This document shows, one piece after another, positions 38,696 through 50,239 of a stretch of 64,000 bases of DNA. The notes beneath the pieces are model-generated. The model worked only from the letters and a program-made list of their open reading frames with translations. It made no database searches and was not told the DNA's origin. The DNA comes from Climacium dendroides (taxonomy: Eukaryota > Streptophyta > Bryopsida > Hypnales > Climaciaceae), in contig OX467088.1 of NCBI GenBank assembly GCA_950106755.1, positions 19,142,001-19,206,000 of the forward strand. The letters are read 5' to 3'. Within the stretch, counting starts at the first letter, position 1. The number at the start of each line of letters is the position of its first letter. The position numbers and the translations under genes are program-made.

Positions 38696-40259
38696 TTCAA
38701 TCATGTAATCTAATCTACCTGTAAAAGGTAGAAGTAAGTGAAGGTTTTCTAGAGTTTTTTTGATTTTTTTAAAAATCACGTTATTGGATGCAAGTGTACA
38801 ATGTTGAGGTTTCAATTGAGTAGCCAATTCATTGGCATATTATTCCCTAATGGATGGGGAAATTCACTGAATTGAGAATATTTCATGCTTATGAAAGCAT
38901 TCTCTGAAAAAATATGCAATATCTCATTCTTTGGTGATTTTGAATAATTAGTCATAAGAGGGTTGTTGCAAGAAACATCTACTATTTCTGGCTTAAATGG
39001 TACGATTTCATTGAATACTATAATTTTTGGAATAAATTTTTTTTAAATGAAATAAAACAAGAGATATGAGTTGTTTAACTTGACTCTGCTTACCTAGACA
39101 TTCAATGTAACAACCCCATGTTTTTATGCCAATATTATGTGTAAAGCATTGAAAATAGTATGTCTTTAAAATGTCATAAAAATTTAGACTTAGAAAAATT
39201 TATCTTTAAAAGTTACACATAAAAAAAGCATGCTGGAAAATACCAAGAAAATGAACACTTTGATGTTTGAATTTTAAAGAATAGTAAAAACATTCAAAAA
39301 AACAAAATCAAAAATTCATTTCTCTAAATTTGAAGATACTTCTTCTCATCCATTTTCATCTTTGGGAAAAAAATTGTGTTCTCTGTACTTGAGCAAAGAT
39401 AGTGCACTTTGAGCACATGTGGAAGGTGGATAGTTTTCAATTTTAAAATATCTCTTTGTGCTCTTGTGTAACTTTAGTAAAAGTCCTTGTATCCCCATTT
39501 TGGCCTTCAAATTTGCATTTTTGGATCAAAAATAGTGCTAAACCCCCCCAAAATGGACAAATGGTCAAGGTAGACATCCGATTGGAAACTATTTAAAAAT
39601 AGTAAAATAAAGTTTTAAAAATGCAAAAAATTATTCAATGTTTGAAACTACCACATGTACCTTCATTTCAAATTTCATATAAAATTGACATATGATGCAA
39701 AAATTATGAATACAAACCACATCCATGACACCAACGGGACAAAAAATAGGACAAATATTTCTTGCAATCACCTAAGATTTTTTCTATTTTCACTTCACTC
39801 TTTCTTCCTAGTAGTTGAATGATGCACTTGAATATGAACCATATTTTGCATGCTAGCATGTGTGAAATTTCAAAATGAATGTGAGTGTTTCTTGGGAAGG
39901 CTTTGGCCCAAAGCTTGTGTGACTAACCAATCCAAATAGGCTATGTAACTAGACTACTTGGAGACTTGCAACTCGAGCCTAATACACAACAAATTAACTT
40001 GTAAATAACATATCCAATCCAAGGGGTTGGATTTTGAGAGATTTTGAATCTCTAGGAAAATCTTCCAATACTCAACTGCATGTGAACTTCTTTGGTATCA
40101 TTTTCTTTGACTTTGCAAGAAACATTTATCAATCTAAGTCTTGATTTTTGAATCACAATTTGAACTTGTAGTTTTTGCATTTGGAAGTTTAATAATAATT
40201 TTTTGAATAGAGTGTCTTTCAATGCAAGTTGCCCATGACCTTGAAAAAGGTTGAAAGCT
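38696..40259. other. AT-rich intergenic DNA, nothing recognised
   Basis: I saw no gene or paired repeat. Confidence 0.4.
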
Positions 40260-40930
40260 CATTATTGGCCTTTTAATTTAAACAAGCTACACAATGCTAA
40301 TTTAGCCCCTAAATGCTCAAGGTTTTTTTGAGCTTCTAAGGATTTACTCTAAATTGAACAAAAAACCAACATTTTGATAATTTGAATCATTTAAAAAAAA
40401 TTGTAACAATACAAATTCAAACTAGCCATATTAGAAATCATATAGGAAAAGAAAACACAACAATGTCACTTATTGATTTTGAAAGATTAGAATGTTTGAT
40501 CATAAGGATGTTAAAAACTACAAAAGTGATTTGAAGTCTTTCAATCTTCATTTTATATGTCAAATCTAAAAAATTGGTCATCCAAAAAATATGAAGATAA
40601 AGGGCCTAGTATACACAACCCCAATCAATTTATGGTTTCTCAAACTCTACTCTATAAATTTTTTTAAACAAATTTCTATTGTCATTTTTTCTCCAAGATC
40701 TAGTACATTTGAGGCTCATTTCCAAGACTAGGGAAAGTCAAGATTGCAATGGACACCCTTGCACAAAATCTTGAATAAAAAAAATCATAATTAATCATTT
40801 TCAAAATCAGATTTTTGATGATAAAATTAGACTTCAAAAAGATTTTCTAGAAATATAAACTACTAAAAATAGCAATTTGGTTAGATTTTTTTAACTTCAA
40901 AATATTGTCAACACCCAAATTTCATGCCTC
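40260..40930. repeat. rearranged copy of the MULE interior
   Basis: Bases 40290-40460 match the reverse complement of about 48010-48195, while 40480-40920 match 48440-48935 in direct orientation. The direct part shares cacaaccccaatcaattta and tatttgaggct-type blocks. The two halves therefore have opposite relative orientation compared with the element at 45727-49393. It lacks recognisable terminal arms here. A related deletion derivative is the simplest reading. Confidence 0.65.
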
Positions 40931-41202
40931 AAACACCATAGTAAACTTACCAATCAATGCATAGACAAAATTCAAATCCTTCTCCACATAAATATAAAGA
41001 CTTGCATGTTTTGAAATCCGGCATGTGTATTAAATGCCATGCCTTTAGATTCACCTTCAAAAAATAGAATGCAAAAAGATTTCTTCTTATAAATTTTATT
41101 GCTATTTAAAGAAGATGCACTTGAAATCGAGTTAAAAATTCTTTGCAACCATGTCATTTGATTTGGGTACCTTTCCACCATCATAGGGTCATTTCTAGAT
41201 AG

Positions 41203-41870
41203 CTAGGGCGAATTGACCCCCTCATTGTCCCTATCAATTTTGTATTTCTTCACCTCCCATAGTTAGTTTGGGGCCTCTAATTGCAAATATGAATTCAGAA
41301 TTTGCAAATTTTATCATATGTGGCAAATAAAAGAATTCCAGTGTTTTCTCCAGGTTAAAAAAGGGGGCAATGAGGGGGTCAGTTTGCAGCCAGGGTGAAC
41401 TGACCCCCTCATTGCTCCATTTTATCCCTCGGAAAAATGTTGTGGAATTTTTTTATTTGAAATCAGTTGAATTTTTTTGCAAAATCTGAATTCATATTTG
41501 CAATTAGCGGCCCCAAATTAGCTTAGGGGTAGTGTAGAAGTATAAAAAATCATGGCAAAAATAAGGGGACTTTTTTCACAATTAACCTTGGCCGGGGCAA
41601 CGAGGGGTCAGTTCACCTTGGCCCATCTCCGGACGGGCAGGGAGGATTGACCCCCTTATTGCCCCGTGTTTTAACCCTGGAGAAAACACTGAAATTTTTT
41701 ATTTGCCGCCCATCACAAAATTTGAAAATTTTGAATTCATATTTGCAATCAGAAACCCTGAATTAGTTGAGATGTGAGAAGAAATACAAAATTAATGCGA
41801 CACAAAATAGGTGGCAATTTTTACATTTACCCTTGAATGGGGCAATGAGGGGGTCAGTTCACCTTGGCCC
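41203..41870. mobile_element. cluster of three small MITEs, family GGCCAAGGTGAACTGACC, copies B, C, D
   Basis: Copies lie at about 41203-41388 (same orientation as copy A at 28736), 41389-41624 (reverse) and 41633-41870 (reverse). Each has an end like gaactgaccccctcattgcc and a counterpart ggcaatgagggggtcagttc. Each also carries the gaattcagaatttgc or complementary core. Head-to-tail and inverted packing without spacers suggests insertion into one another's ends or local duplication. Confidence 0.75.
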
Positions 41871-41879
41871 ATCTGGGAC

Positions 41880-42990
41880 CGTGTTGTGAGGTCGTTGGAT
41901 GCGTGCGGTAAATGGCCGGTTTACTCTACGTACGGTTAAAGAAAGATTCCGAACTCCAAGTTTGGGCAGCAGCAGCCGCCGCCTCCCCGCCCTCCTCGGG
42001 ACCTCCGTCCGTCACTCGAATGTCTGTCCGTCAAGCGGGGTTTGAAGCTGGCGCCACTGTTTGTCAATCTTGTTGTACCACCTGCGATTGGGCTTCGGGA
42101 TTCTTCCCGTTGCAGTAATAGAAGAGACAAGGCTTTACCCACAACAGTGAACGGAGTTGAGAAAATTTCTAATCTTGTCTCGGTGGTGGTTGTCAAGTCG
42201 CTGGAATGGAATTGAAGCCGGCCAGGTCCCCGCCCGCGTGATTCCAACTGAGCGATCCAGACATTCCGTTCCCACAGGGTCAGTATGGTGGTGTATTGCA
42301 TTGCTCCACATGATCTTCGTTTTTCCAGCGCACATGAATGCGCGAGACTGTTTTTAGGTGCAGCCCCAAGCCCGATCCACTGTGCAGATCGATCCTTTTC
42401 TCTAATTTCAACTCCGATTCAATGCTTTCCATGGAATCCTGGGGCAACTGGGAGCACTGTTCTCCAATGCCCATCACACAGCCATTCTTGGAATTTCGAT
42501 GTCAGTTATCCTCAATTATGACAGTGAGGCACACCGAGATTGAATCGATTCCCTCAATCGAAGAAGCCACGCGTATGAAAAAAAAAATTCTGTTAAATCA
42601 CCATTCATCTCTCGGACTCCGTCGCTCACTATACCACTGATTTTTCAAAAAAAGTTATTACCCTGCGTTGTCCCAATTGCCTTGCCCCGATTTGAGAAAC
42701 AATGACAGCAGTTCAACCCGGCAAGGCCCATTGCAAGCCTTCTTTTTCTTGTTTCGAGAAGGCATTTTGGACCTTTTGGAACACAAAGCTCTGAGTTTGA
42801 GATTGATTAAAAAAGAAGAAGATGAAAGAACAGAAATTGTAACCGTATGATCTTGACTTCAAGGCTGGGAGATCAGGGGTGCCGATTAGCTGCATGGATG
42901 TAGAGATTTTCAGGAGTGAATTTGGATGGGTAAGCAATTTTTTAAGTTTTTTTTTGCAATTGTCCAAAACTCCAGATGCCAAAATGACAA
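41880..42990. other. GC-richer island of unknown content
   Basis: The GC rises abruptly right after the MITE cluster. Overlapping ORFs on both strands (121 aa minus at 42301-41936; 100 aa plus at 42338-42640) have low-complexity or unrecognised sequence, and no exon set could be assembled. It could be an exon-like remnant or promoter-like sequence of a lost gene. Confidence 0.3.
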
Positions 42991-44888
42991 GCTTAATTGT
43001 GGATTAGGGCTTCACTACTTAAGGTAGCTATTAACGGCTTCAAAAAATGGGTTCAAATGAACACATGGTGTGATGATTTCCAATGATCTCAAAATCATGG
43101 CGAACTCTCATGGGATATTGAGGCTCACTTTCAGTGTGCAATAGACAATCATGGTTGCAATCGAAGTTCATTAAATTTTTTGGGAAGTTAGTATGTTGGA
43201 GAAAGAAATTGATCATGTCAAGGTAGACTTCATATTGTAACTTGTTCAACCCCAAAAATGTGAAAAAATTAAAGCAGTGACTTAACCATTGCTTGAAAGT
43301 TTCATAAACACTATAATTTGTTGCTTGGGCATTTAGGAATTCACGTTCTTTGTGTGAGAGAGGGTGGAGGTGACATGACTTGTTGAAAGTCATGAGTTAT
43401 TGTTACTTAAAATAAAAGTGTCTATTTTAGACAACCCCTAATGATGGTTGTGTAGGGTGACTTATAGTAGACAATTATAGTTAGATGTACTATTCATTGA
43501 AAAAGATTTTTTGTGTGTACCTTTTCAAGTGTCCACTCATCTCTCATCCCTTCTTGCTTAGAGAAAAGTGCTAAAACTAACTGTAATAGGTGAGTCTGTT
43601 AGGTTGGAATTTTATATTGAATAAAATATTCATTTTTGAGGGGAAAAAAATCTTTTTATATTCTCTCTCATCTTTATATTTGCACACATTGAACTCAATT
43701 CCTCAACAAATTTTCCATATCCTATAAGCTGAAATGCTTGAGTCATCAAAAATAGGGGTAGTTACCTCCCTTTGAGAAACAAATTTTCTCGCAGAATATA
43801 TACAAGCTTAGTGAGAGAAAAAAAAGCTAGTGGAAAGCCATTAAACAAGAAGATGATGTGACTCCCTTTTTTAACATAAACACCATGGTTTTCTTGGAAG
43901 TTGAGACTAATTCGCGGTCGTAAATGTGTGCAGGTGATACAGATCATAGGTGGCATAGGCAGTGTGGAAGTAGGATTGAACTCAGGGTATAAGAAACAAG
44001 ATATGCATTAAGCAAGGTGAAAGTGATGTAAGTAGGAGTGAAAAATTGTTGAAAAAACCCATTCTCCAATCCATTTCTTCACCTTTGGAGAAGAAGAACA
44101 GCACTTCCCAAATCTCGAGGTTGAGAGATCCAAAAACCCACGAAAAACCACTTAGCAAATGCCACGTGTCTAATCTCGGACGATTCTCAGATGGGGTGTG
44201 ACTATCCCTATAAAGTAAAATAGCCCATTACGGACCAAATGGAGGGTTTGTCCTCATGTCATTGCTAAATTTTTTTTAAAAATTTCCCACACAAAGACAA
44301 GTGATAGAAATGGCGTGAGCAATTGAAATTATATATTTTTTTGATAAAGTGTGAATTTGTTATGAATTTCTGAAGTGTTCTGGCCATCATGACCTAAAAG
44401 AGTCTATAGACTACTCCAAGACCAACAAAAAAAGTATATCCATAACGTTCATCTTACTCACCTATTGCAGTCACAATATTTTTTTAACACAGAAGGCCTG
44501 AAAAAGTCACTTCCTACAATGAATTAGCACTAAAAAGCTGAAGGTTCCTATTGTGGTCACTAATCACTCCATTCCAGTTAGCTAAGACATTGATTGTGGC
44601 CCAGATCTGATTCACCAAAAGAAAACCATGATTCATCGGAAGAAAACCATAATGGAGTCATTTGGAGGAGTCCACAGTGGGTCTTTGGTCCGTAACGGGC
44701 TGTTTTACCTTACTAGGTACCACTTCCGTATTAGAGAGACCGTCCTGGTGTCCCTCAGGTTGTCTCCTTGCACTCTATTTTCTGGGCCGGGGATGGAACT
44801 CTTTTCCTTTTGTGGCATAAATAAAATACCCTGTCTCGAATTCAGCGGCTCTTGTAAGTTGAGCTGAGTGGGTAAGAATAAGCCGTGG
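42991..44888. other. intergenic DNA, no gene recognised
   Basis: A 117-aa minus-strand ORF at 43393-43040 has no recognised motif. Short repeated words (gaaaaccatgattcatcgg-like) occur near 44620. Nothing else was supported. Confidence 0.4.
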
Positions 44889-45717
44889 AACACTAAACTC
44901 GGAGGTCAGAATAGAAACGAACTTACTTTAGACTTTCGTTGACAATCAATTTGCACTGCAAGTCCCGCCCTGAGTGCCTGGTGAAGCGCATCACGTGCGT
45001 TGAAAATTGCGCTACTGACAGACAGCAAGCTCAGTATGACGGAGTCGGTTACTGATGACCCCCGTTTCCTCAAATAGCTTATTAGTTGTGGGAGATTGAC
45101 TTGAGCCCCATGCCTGCCAGTGGTTTCGGGTGAAAAAAGTTCCAGTGGAGATTTGACCTGACCCCTGCCTGTGAATGCAATCGAGTTTGACGTAACTTAC
45201 ATGGCGTTCATCGCCGATCGATGCAAGGACTCTCCAGGCATGTGCTTGCAGACAGTTGTGCAAGTTCGAAAGGACTCAGGCAAATCTTCATTCCGCACAG
45301 CCAAGCAGAAGCAAGCCAAGCCCTTCTCTTTGTCGGTTTGTCCAAGCTGAACTCGCTCTTCCACCGAATTGGCAACATGTATGGCGGCGCGTTCTTCATG
45401 GCCAGCTAGCTGCTGTCTTTCGCACCTTAATTACTCCCCACTGAGCGAACTTTTATAACGTACCCAGCCAGTTGGCCACGGTGAAATCACGCCCTCGTTG
45501 CCCCCCATGGATGAATTGAAGCCAGTGGATGGAGCGTGGAAGGAACCTCAGGAGTCAGGGCTTCATTCTCGTTTCCCTGCTATCATTCCCTGGGATGGTT
45601 TCCCGCTTCTCCGGTGAATTCCCCGCCTGGCCGCCTCCTCTTGTCGCTGCCTGGGTTCGCCATGACGGAGTTCCCGCACATCTGGAATACTGTAACAATC
45701 ACTGCTGCGCCAGCGTC

Positions 45718-45726
45718 ATCACAGTT
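45718..45726. repeat. 9-bp target-site duplication, left (ATCACAGTT)
   Basis: It is identical to 49394-49402 and directly abuts the left terminus GCCGGACGT of the Mutator-like element. Confidence 0.9.
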
Positions 45727-45883
45727 GCCGGACGTGAAACACTCCCCCCCCCGAGCAAAAGGGGGGCTGTCACGCGCAGTGGGGCCTCTGCTACCCCTCC
45801 GTTCCCTCCGTCCGTTCCATTCGCTCCCTGCCTTGGTTCCTCCTCTTCTCCCTCTCCTGCTCCCTTGTTCAGGGAAAAAATTT

Positions 45884-45960
45884 GACACCCTAGCCAAATT
45901 TCTAGGGGACACCCGAGTCAAAAGGACACCCTTGTCCAATTTTTGGGTGTCCCTAACTTT
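45884..45960. repeat. left subterminal GACACCC motif cluster of the hAT element
   Basis: Four motifs (gacaccc, gacaccc, gacaccc, gggtgtc) occur within 77 bp. Spacers include aaatttctagg and aatttttgggtgtcc. Such clusters bind hAT transposases in known elements; that role is inferred here. Confidence 0.6.
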
Positions 45961-46091
45961 CCATACATTCGTTTATTTTTTTTGCTTAGATAGAATATTC
46001 TCAATTTTGAAAAATATGTAATATCAATATAAAATTTTGGTTACAAATGAAAAGAGTCACTACATATCATAGCTTGCAAAACATATCAAAC

Positions 46092-47747
46092 CTACAAGCG
46101 GCGACCTTTCATGGCACACCATTTAATCCAAACTTGTTCAAAGTCAATGGCTTCTATGGGAATTTTTGCCATTGCAACTTTCATTTCTGTCTCCAAAGTC
46201 TCCAATACTAACCTACAGCGTAAAGTAGACTTAATATGATTTTGAGTCGAAAATCCTCTCTCACAAGAAGTTGTGCTAGCAGGAATTACAAGAACAGTTT
46301 GCCACAACTTTGTCATGTGAGGATATCTTCCAACATAGTCCAAATTGGAAGAGTAAACCATCCAAACTTGGTGCATTTTCAAACCACCACATGAAATTTG
46401 AAGAGTATCCAAAAAACCTCGAAGCTCAGATTTTAAACCATGTTCATCAAGAAAATTCCCTCCGTTGGTACAGAAGTGCCCAATAAAAATTTGAAGTCAT
46501 AAAGAAGCATTTTGGTGAAGAAGTGTCAAGTCTGCTAGAAAAAAAATGGGGCTAAATAGCTTAGCTGCATTGAAGACCTTCAAATCTGAAAATTGTTGTT
46601 GCAATGAGTCTATTACATTGAGCACATAAGCCTGTGCAATCACCTTACACCCTTGCAAGGTGCCATCACCACCAAATTCAACTGCATGAGGCAATGGTGC
46701 ATAATGCAATATATGTGAATGCACAACTTCTGTGGAGTCTTGGAAATGAATCTGACCACCTCTAGAAATGTCCAAAAAATGTGCCACAAATTTTGTATAT
46801 GTACCGAACTCCTCATCTTCATCCTCCAAAAATTTTCTTGACAAAGCCCATGTTGTAATCTCTATGGCTTCTCCAATCTCAGTCAGATCCAAGTTCTCCT
46901 TCCGGAAAATCTTGTTCAATATATTCAACTCTCCAAGTACATCTGTAAAAAGATGAATAAAAAATAGAACTGAAAAACAATGGAACTCATGGTATAGTTT
47001 TCCACATCCACCTGGGCCACCAAAAACGGATAATATAGCTGGCATAATTGATGTCATTCATTCCATTACTTGGCCCATAGACAACCACCGTACATTGTGA
47101 ACATGCAGAACTTTCAATCGCCCAATGTCCATGATAGTCAATAACCCTTGCAATGCTTCGTTTCTCAAAATCGACTTTTCAATCCATCCATATAATCTGT
47201 TCGATAACTTCTCCAGTGAGGCCAGAGGAATGATTGCTTCCACTACATCCTTGGAAGCTAGTGCCTCCCTATGGGCTATGCAATGTGTTCTAAACAAATG
47301 TAATACCTCTCTCTTCAGTTTTGTTGCAAAACCTTCATGCACACCAACTATAGATGCAGTCCCATCTGTAGCAAGTCCAACAAGGTGTGTTTGATTCAAA
47401 TCATATTTCATTCTAGTCTTCTTCTATGCTTTAAATATGGATGTTGCTGTACCATCTGGAATGCCTGCAAGGTTATGAAATTTGATTTTGGATTGGCTAA
47501 AACCATCATTTTTCAAGTAAGTGACATAAGTAATCAAGTGTGACTCTAAAGCCCTGTCGGTGGATTCATCCACCATAATAGAGAAAAATGGAGAAGTAGT
47601 AAGCTCCTCAATGAGTTTGTCTTCAAGGATACTAGCAATGGCTAGTAGAAATTCCCTCCCAGATATTGCATTTGCATAGCTTCTGTAGTCATCTATTGCA
47701 CTCATACTTGGCATCTTCTTAAATCTTGCAAATTTATTAGGGGGTCG
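46092..47747 (-). pseudogene. hAT transposase pseudogene with three in-frame stops
   Basis: One reading frame runs from about 47747 to 46092 without any frame shift. It is broken only by TAG at 47426-47424, TGA at 47060-47058 and TGA at 46499-46497. In order it shows MVDESTDRALESHL (first catalytic Asp region, DEST), LATDGTASIVG (second Asp region), HCIAHREALA, and near the C-terminus SCERGFSTQNHIKSTLR, the hAT dimerisation block. The style matches plant zinc-finger/DUF4371-type hAT proteins. An N-terminal BED or TTF zinc finger was not found, so the start may be deleted. Frame integrity with only nonsense changes implies recent death. It could not yield a full protein as it stands. Confidence 0.88.
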
Positions 47748-47749
47748 GG

Positions 47750-47876
47750 GGACACCCTAATAAATTTTTGGGTGTCAAAAGGACACCCTTGTGAAATTTT
47801 TGGGTGTCCTCGGGGACACCCTGTTTGGGTGTCTAGGGACACCTTTGGAGGCAAAATACACCCCCTAGGGTGTCAA
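47750..47876. repeat. right subterminal GACACCC motif cluster of the hAT element
   Basis: Eight or so copies of gacaccc or gggtgtc, in both orientations, fill this end. It is denser than the left end and partly palindromic (ggacaccctgtttgggtgtc). Confidence 0.6.
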
Positions 47877-49041
47877 TTTTATTCCTTGTCCTTGCTCCCT
47901 TCCTTCCTTGACTCCTATCCTTTGGCCACACGTTTCTTCAACCTCAACCTCGTCTCTTTGCCTTTATCCCCTAATTGTCCAAGGCACCAAATTTTCGCGT
48001 TTCAAATATGGTGAAGTTAAATAAAGCCTTAAGAATCAATTTCCTTTTCCTATGTGATCTCTAACATGTGTAGTTTGAATTTGTACGGTTACAATTCAAA
48101 AAAATTTGATTCAACTTATCAAAATGTTGGCTTTTGTTCAATTTAGAGCAAATCTTGAGAAGCTCAAAACAAGCCTTAAGCATTTAGGGGTTAAATGTTT
48201 TCTTTTGCAACAAATATTTAACTTAAAATTTCATTTCAAATACTTCTTAATTACCATTCATTCCAAAAGCATGGTTATAGTCTTCATCAATATTTTTTTT
48301 AAACAAATTCAACCATGGGATTCTTTGGTTAACTTGTTCAAGTACATTGTTCCAAGATTATAAAATGACTTTTACCACCAATTGCAAGTTCAATGTACCA
48401 AAATTTAACTTTAAACGTAGGCTTCACTAGCCCTTTTAAAAGGTGAAGGCTTTTGTATTTCAACATTTTTAGAAAAGAAATATGTATGTGCTATAACTTG
48501 TCCATGTAATCAATATGTTGGAAAAGTCAATATGTTCAAAAATCTTTCAAACTTCTTTTCACATATGAAATCTACAAAGTTGGTCACCCCCCAAATATAT
48601 GAGGTTATAAGGCCCAACATGCACAACCCCAATCAATTTATGTCTTTCCAAAATCTATTCTATAATTTTTTTAAATGAATTTTTTTTGTGATATTTTTCC
48701 ACAATCTAGTATATTTGAGGCTTATTTCTAAGAACCCTCGATACTATGTGAAGTCAAGATTGCAATGGGTACCCTTACACAAAATCTTGAATAGAAAATT
48801 CATAATCACCCATTTTAAAAATTGGATTTTTAATGCTAAAATTAAACTTCAAATAGAGCTTTGTAAAAATATAAACTACTAAAAATAGAAAGCTGGTTAG
48901 GATTTATTTAACTTCACAATATTTGAAACATGAAAATTTGGTGCCTTGGACAATTAGGGGTCAAAGACAAAGACACAAAGTAGAGGTTGAAAAAATCTAT
49001 GGCCAAAGGATAGGAGTAAAGGAAGGAAGGAAGGGAGCAAG

Positions 49042-49248
49042 CACTAAAAGAACCCCGCGTTTAACTTGACGGATTTTGTTGCGCATCATATTACAATTTC
49101 ATGTTGTTATGTCAAAAATTACGTCCAATGTAACATCAAGATGTTACATCTTGATGTTACATTGGACGTAATTTTTGACATAACAACATGAAATTGTAAT
49201 ATGATGCGCAACAAAATCCGTCAAGTTAAACGCGGGGTTCTTCTAGTG
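49042..49248. mobile_element. 207-bp hairpin MITE with CACTA ends, in the MULE right arm
   Basis: The ends are CACTAAAAGAACCCCGCG and the complement of CACTAGAAGAACCCCGCG. The arms are about 101 nt, identical except for one base, around a 5-nt centre (gttac). Flanking trinucleotides AAG and AGG differ by one base. It has no coding capacity. It interrupts the right inverted arm of the MULE exactly where the left arm is continuous apart from the hAT insert. Confidence 0.82.
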
Positions 49249-49393
49249 AGGAGAGGGAGGGAGAAGAGGAGGAGCCAAGGCCAAGGCAGGGAGGAAGGAA
49301 TAGACGGAGGGAACGGAGGAGGAGAAGGCCACTGCGCGTGACAGGCACCCCCTTTTGCTCGAGGTGTGTGTGTGTGTGTGTTTAACGTCCGGC

Positions 49394-49402
49394 ATCACAG
49401 TT
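49394..49402. repeat. 9-bp target-site duplication, right (ATCACAGTT)
   Basis: It is identical to 45718-45726 and abuts the right terminus ACGTCCGGC of the MULE. Confidence 0.9.
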
Positions 49403-50239
49403 GAAAGCAAGTTATTACTGTCTAGATCTGTGTTACATTGATTTAGAAGCTCAGAGGTACGCTGTGCACTACCTGTACGTGTTCCTGATCCTCGCATTTG
49501 AATCAGGGGAATCGTACACATATTTTTTGGCACAAATGACAATGAATTTCGATGCCTCACCATCGCTGCGAAGACAGACAGTTCATTTGCAAATCCAAAG
49601 AAGACATCTTTGGCCTCACTGCAAATGGGTTATCCGAATGCAAGACTTTTTGCACTCCACTCCATGTCCATCGGAGGTCCGGAATGAGTTGCCGAACAGG
49701 CGCCAGAACTAGTGTCGGGAACAGGCAAACGGAACGAGGAGCAAGATCCCCATCATGTTGTTTTTTTAGCATTATAATGCCAGATTGCACCAGAAAAAAC
49801 ACCAGAAATAAATAATGTGGCTAAAAATTGGCAACCAATCATGAAGTTTTCGCCAGAAAATTTCAAACTTCAAACTTCAAAAAAATCTTGGGTGAAATTG
49901 CCCAATTGTGGATGAAAATAAAATTATGCACATGTGATATGTGCTAATTAATGTGATATTTCCTATCCAATGTGTGGATGAATGTTGAAATTTGAAGCAT
50001 CATTGTAACATTTTATAATTCCACTTTAATACTTCATAAAAAATGGAAACAGAGTCTGTGTGTGAGTGGTTAGCTTTGAAATTTATTTACTTCCAAACCA
50101 TAATTTCCTTGTGCTTCAATTTTTTTTAAGATTGCAGTATGCACAAGATACGACAACATTCATGTTTGCTCATTCGGATTTCATCCACTCATTTTCAACA
50201 TATGGTACACCGAGTGAAACTGACTCAATTTTTGAAGTC
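49403..50239. other. intergenic DNA between the MULE and the TBL gene 2 leader
   Basis: ORFs of 81-103 aa around 49401-49815 overlap on both strands and match nothing I recognise. This stretch has no counterpart in duplication copy A. Confidence 0.4.

Larger units (their letters stand above)
45870..47888 (-). mobile_element. hAT element nested in the MULE left arm
   Basis: The termini are inverted: CAGGGAAAAAATTTGACACC at the left and, read inward from the right, CAAGGAATAAAATTGACACC, a 24-bp match with three mismatches. Flanks CCCTTGTT and TCCTTGCT resemble a decayed 8-bp target duplication (6 of 8). Joining the flanks restores the MULE arm as seen in its partner arm. Subterminal zones carry many GACACCC or GGGTGTC motifs, as expected for transposase-binding sites. 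The transposase frame fills most of the interior. Confidence 0.85.
45727..49393. mobile_element. Mutator-like element (MULE) with nested hAT and CACTA-type insertions
   Basis: The termini are GCCGGACGT and ACGTCCGGC, flanked by a perfect 9-bp direct duplication, which is the Mutator hallmark. The inverted arms are long. The left arm is 45727-45869 plus 47897 to about 48028, and the right arm is about 48912-49041 plus 49249-49393. They share a block around gagcaaaaggggg, cacgcgcagtgg, a block around cctatcctttggcca, and aattgtccaaggcaccaaat. After removing the inserts, arms are about 260 bp around an interior of about 0.9 kb with no ORF of note. The element is therefore non-autonomous. The hAT lies in the left arm and the hairpin MITE in the right arm, so both arrived later. 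Confidence 0.88.

Noticed and set aside
45529..46021. Overlapping plus- and minus-strand ORFs of 118-161 aa
   Set aside because: They cross the MULE left arm and the hAT terminus; open frames come from GC-rich repeat sequence, not from a gene.
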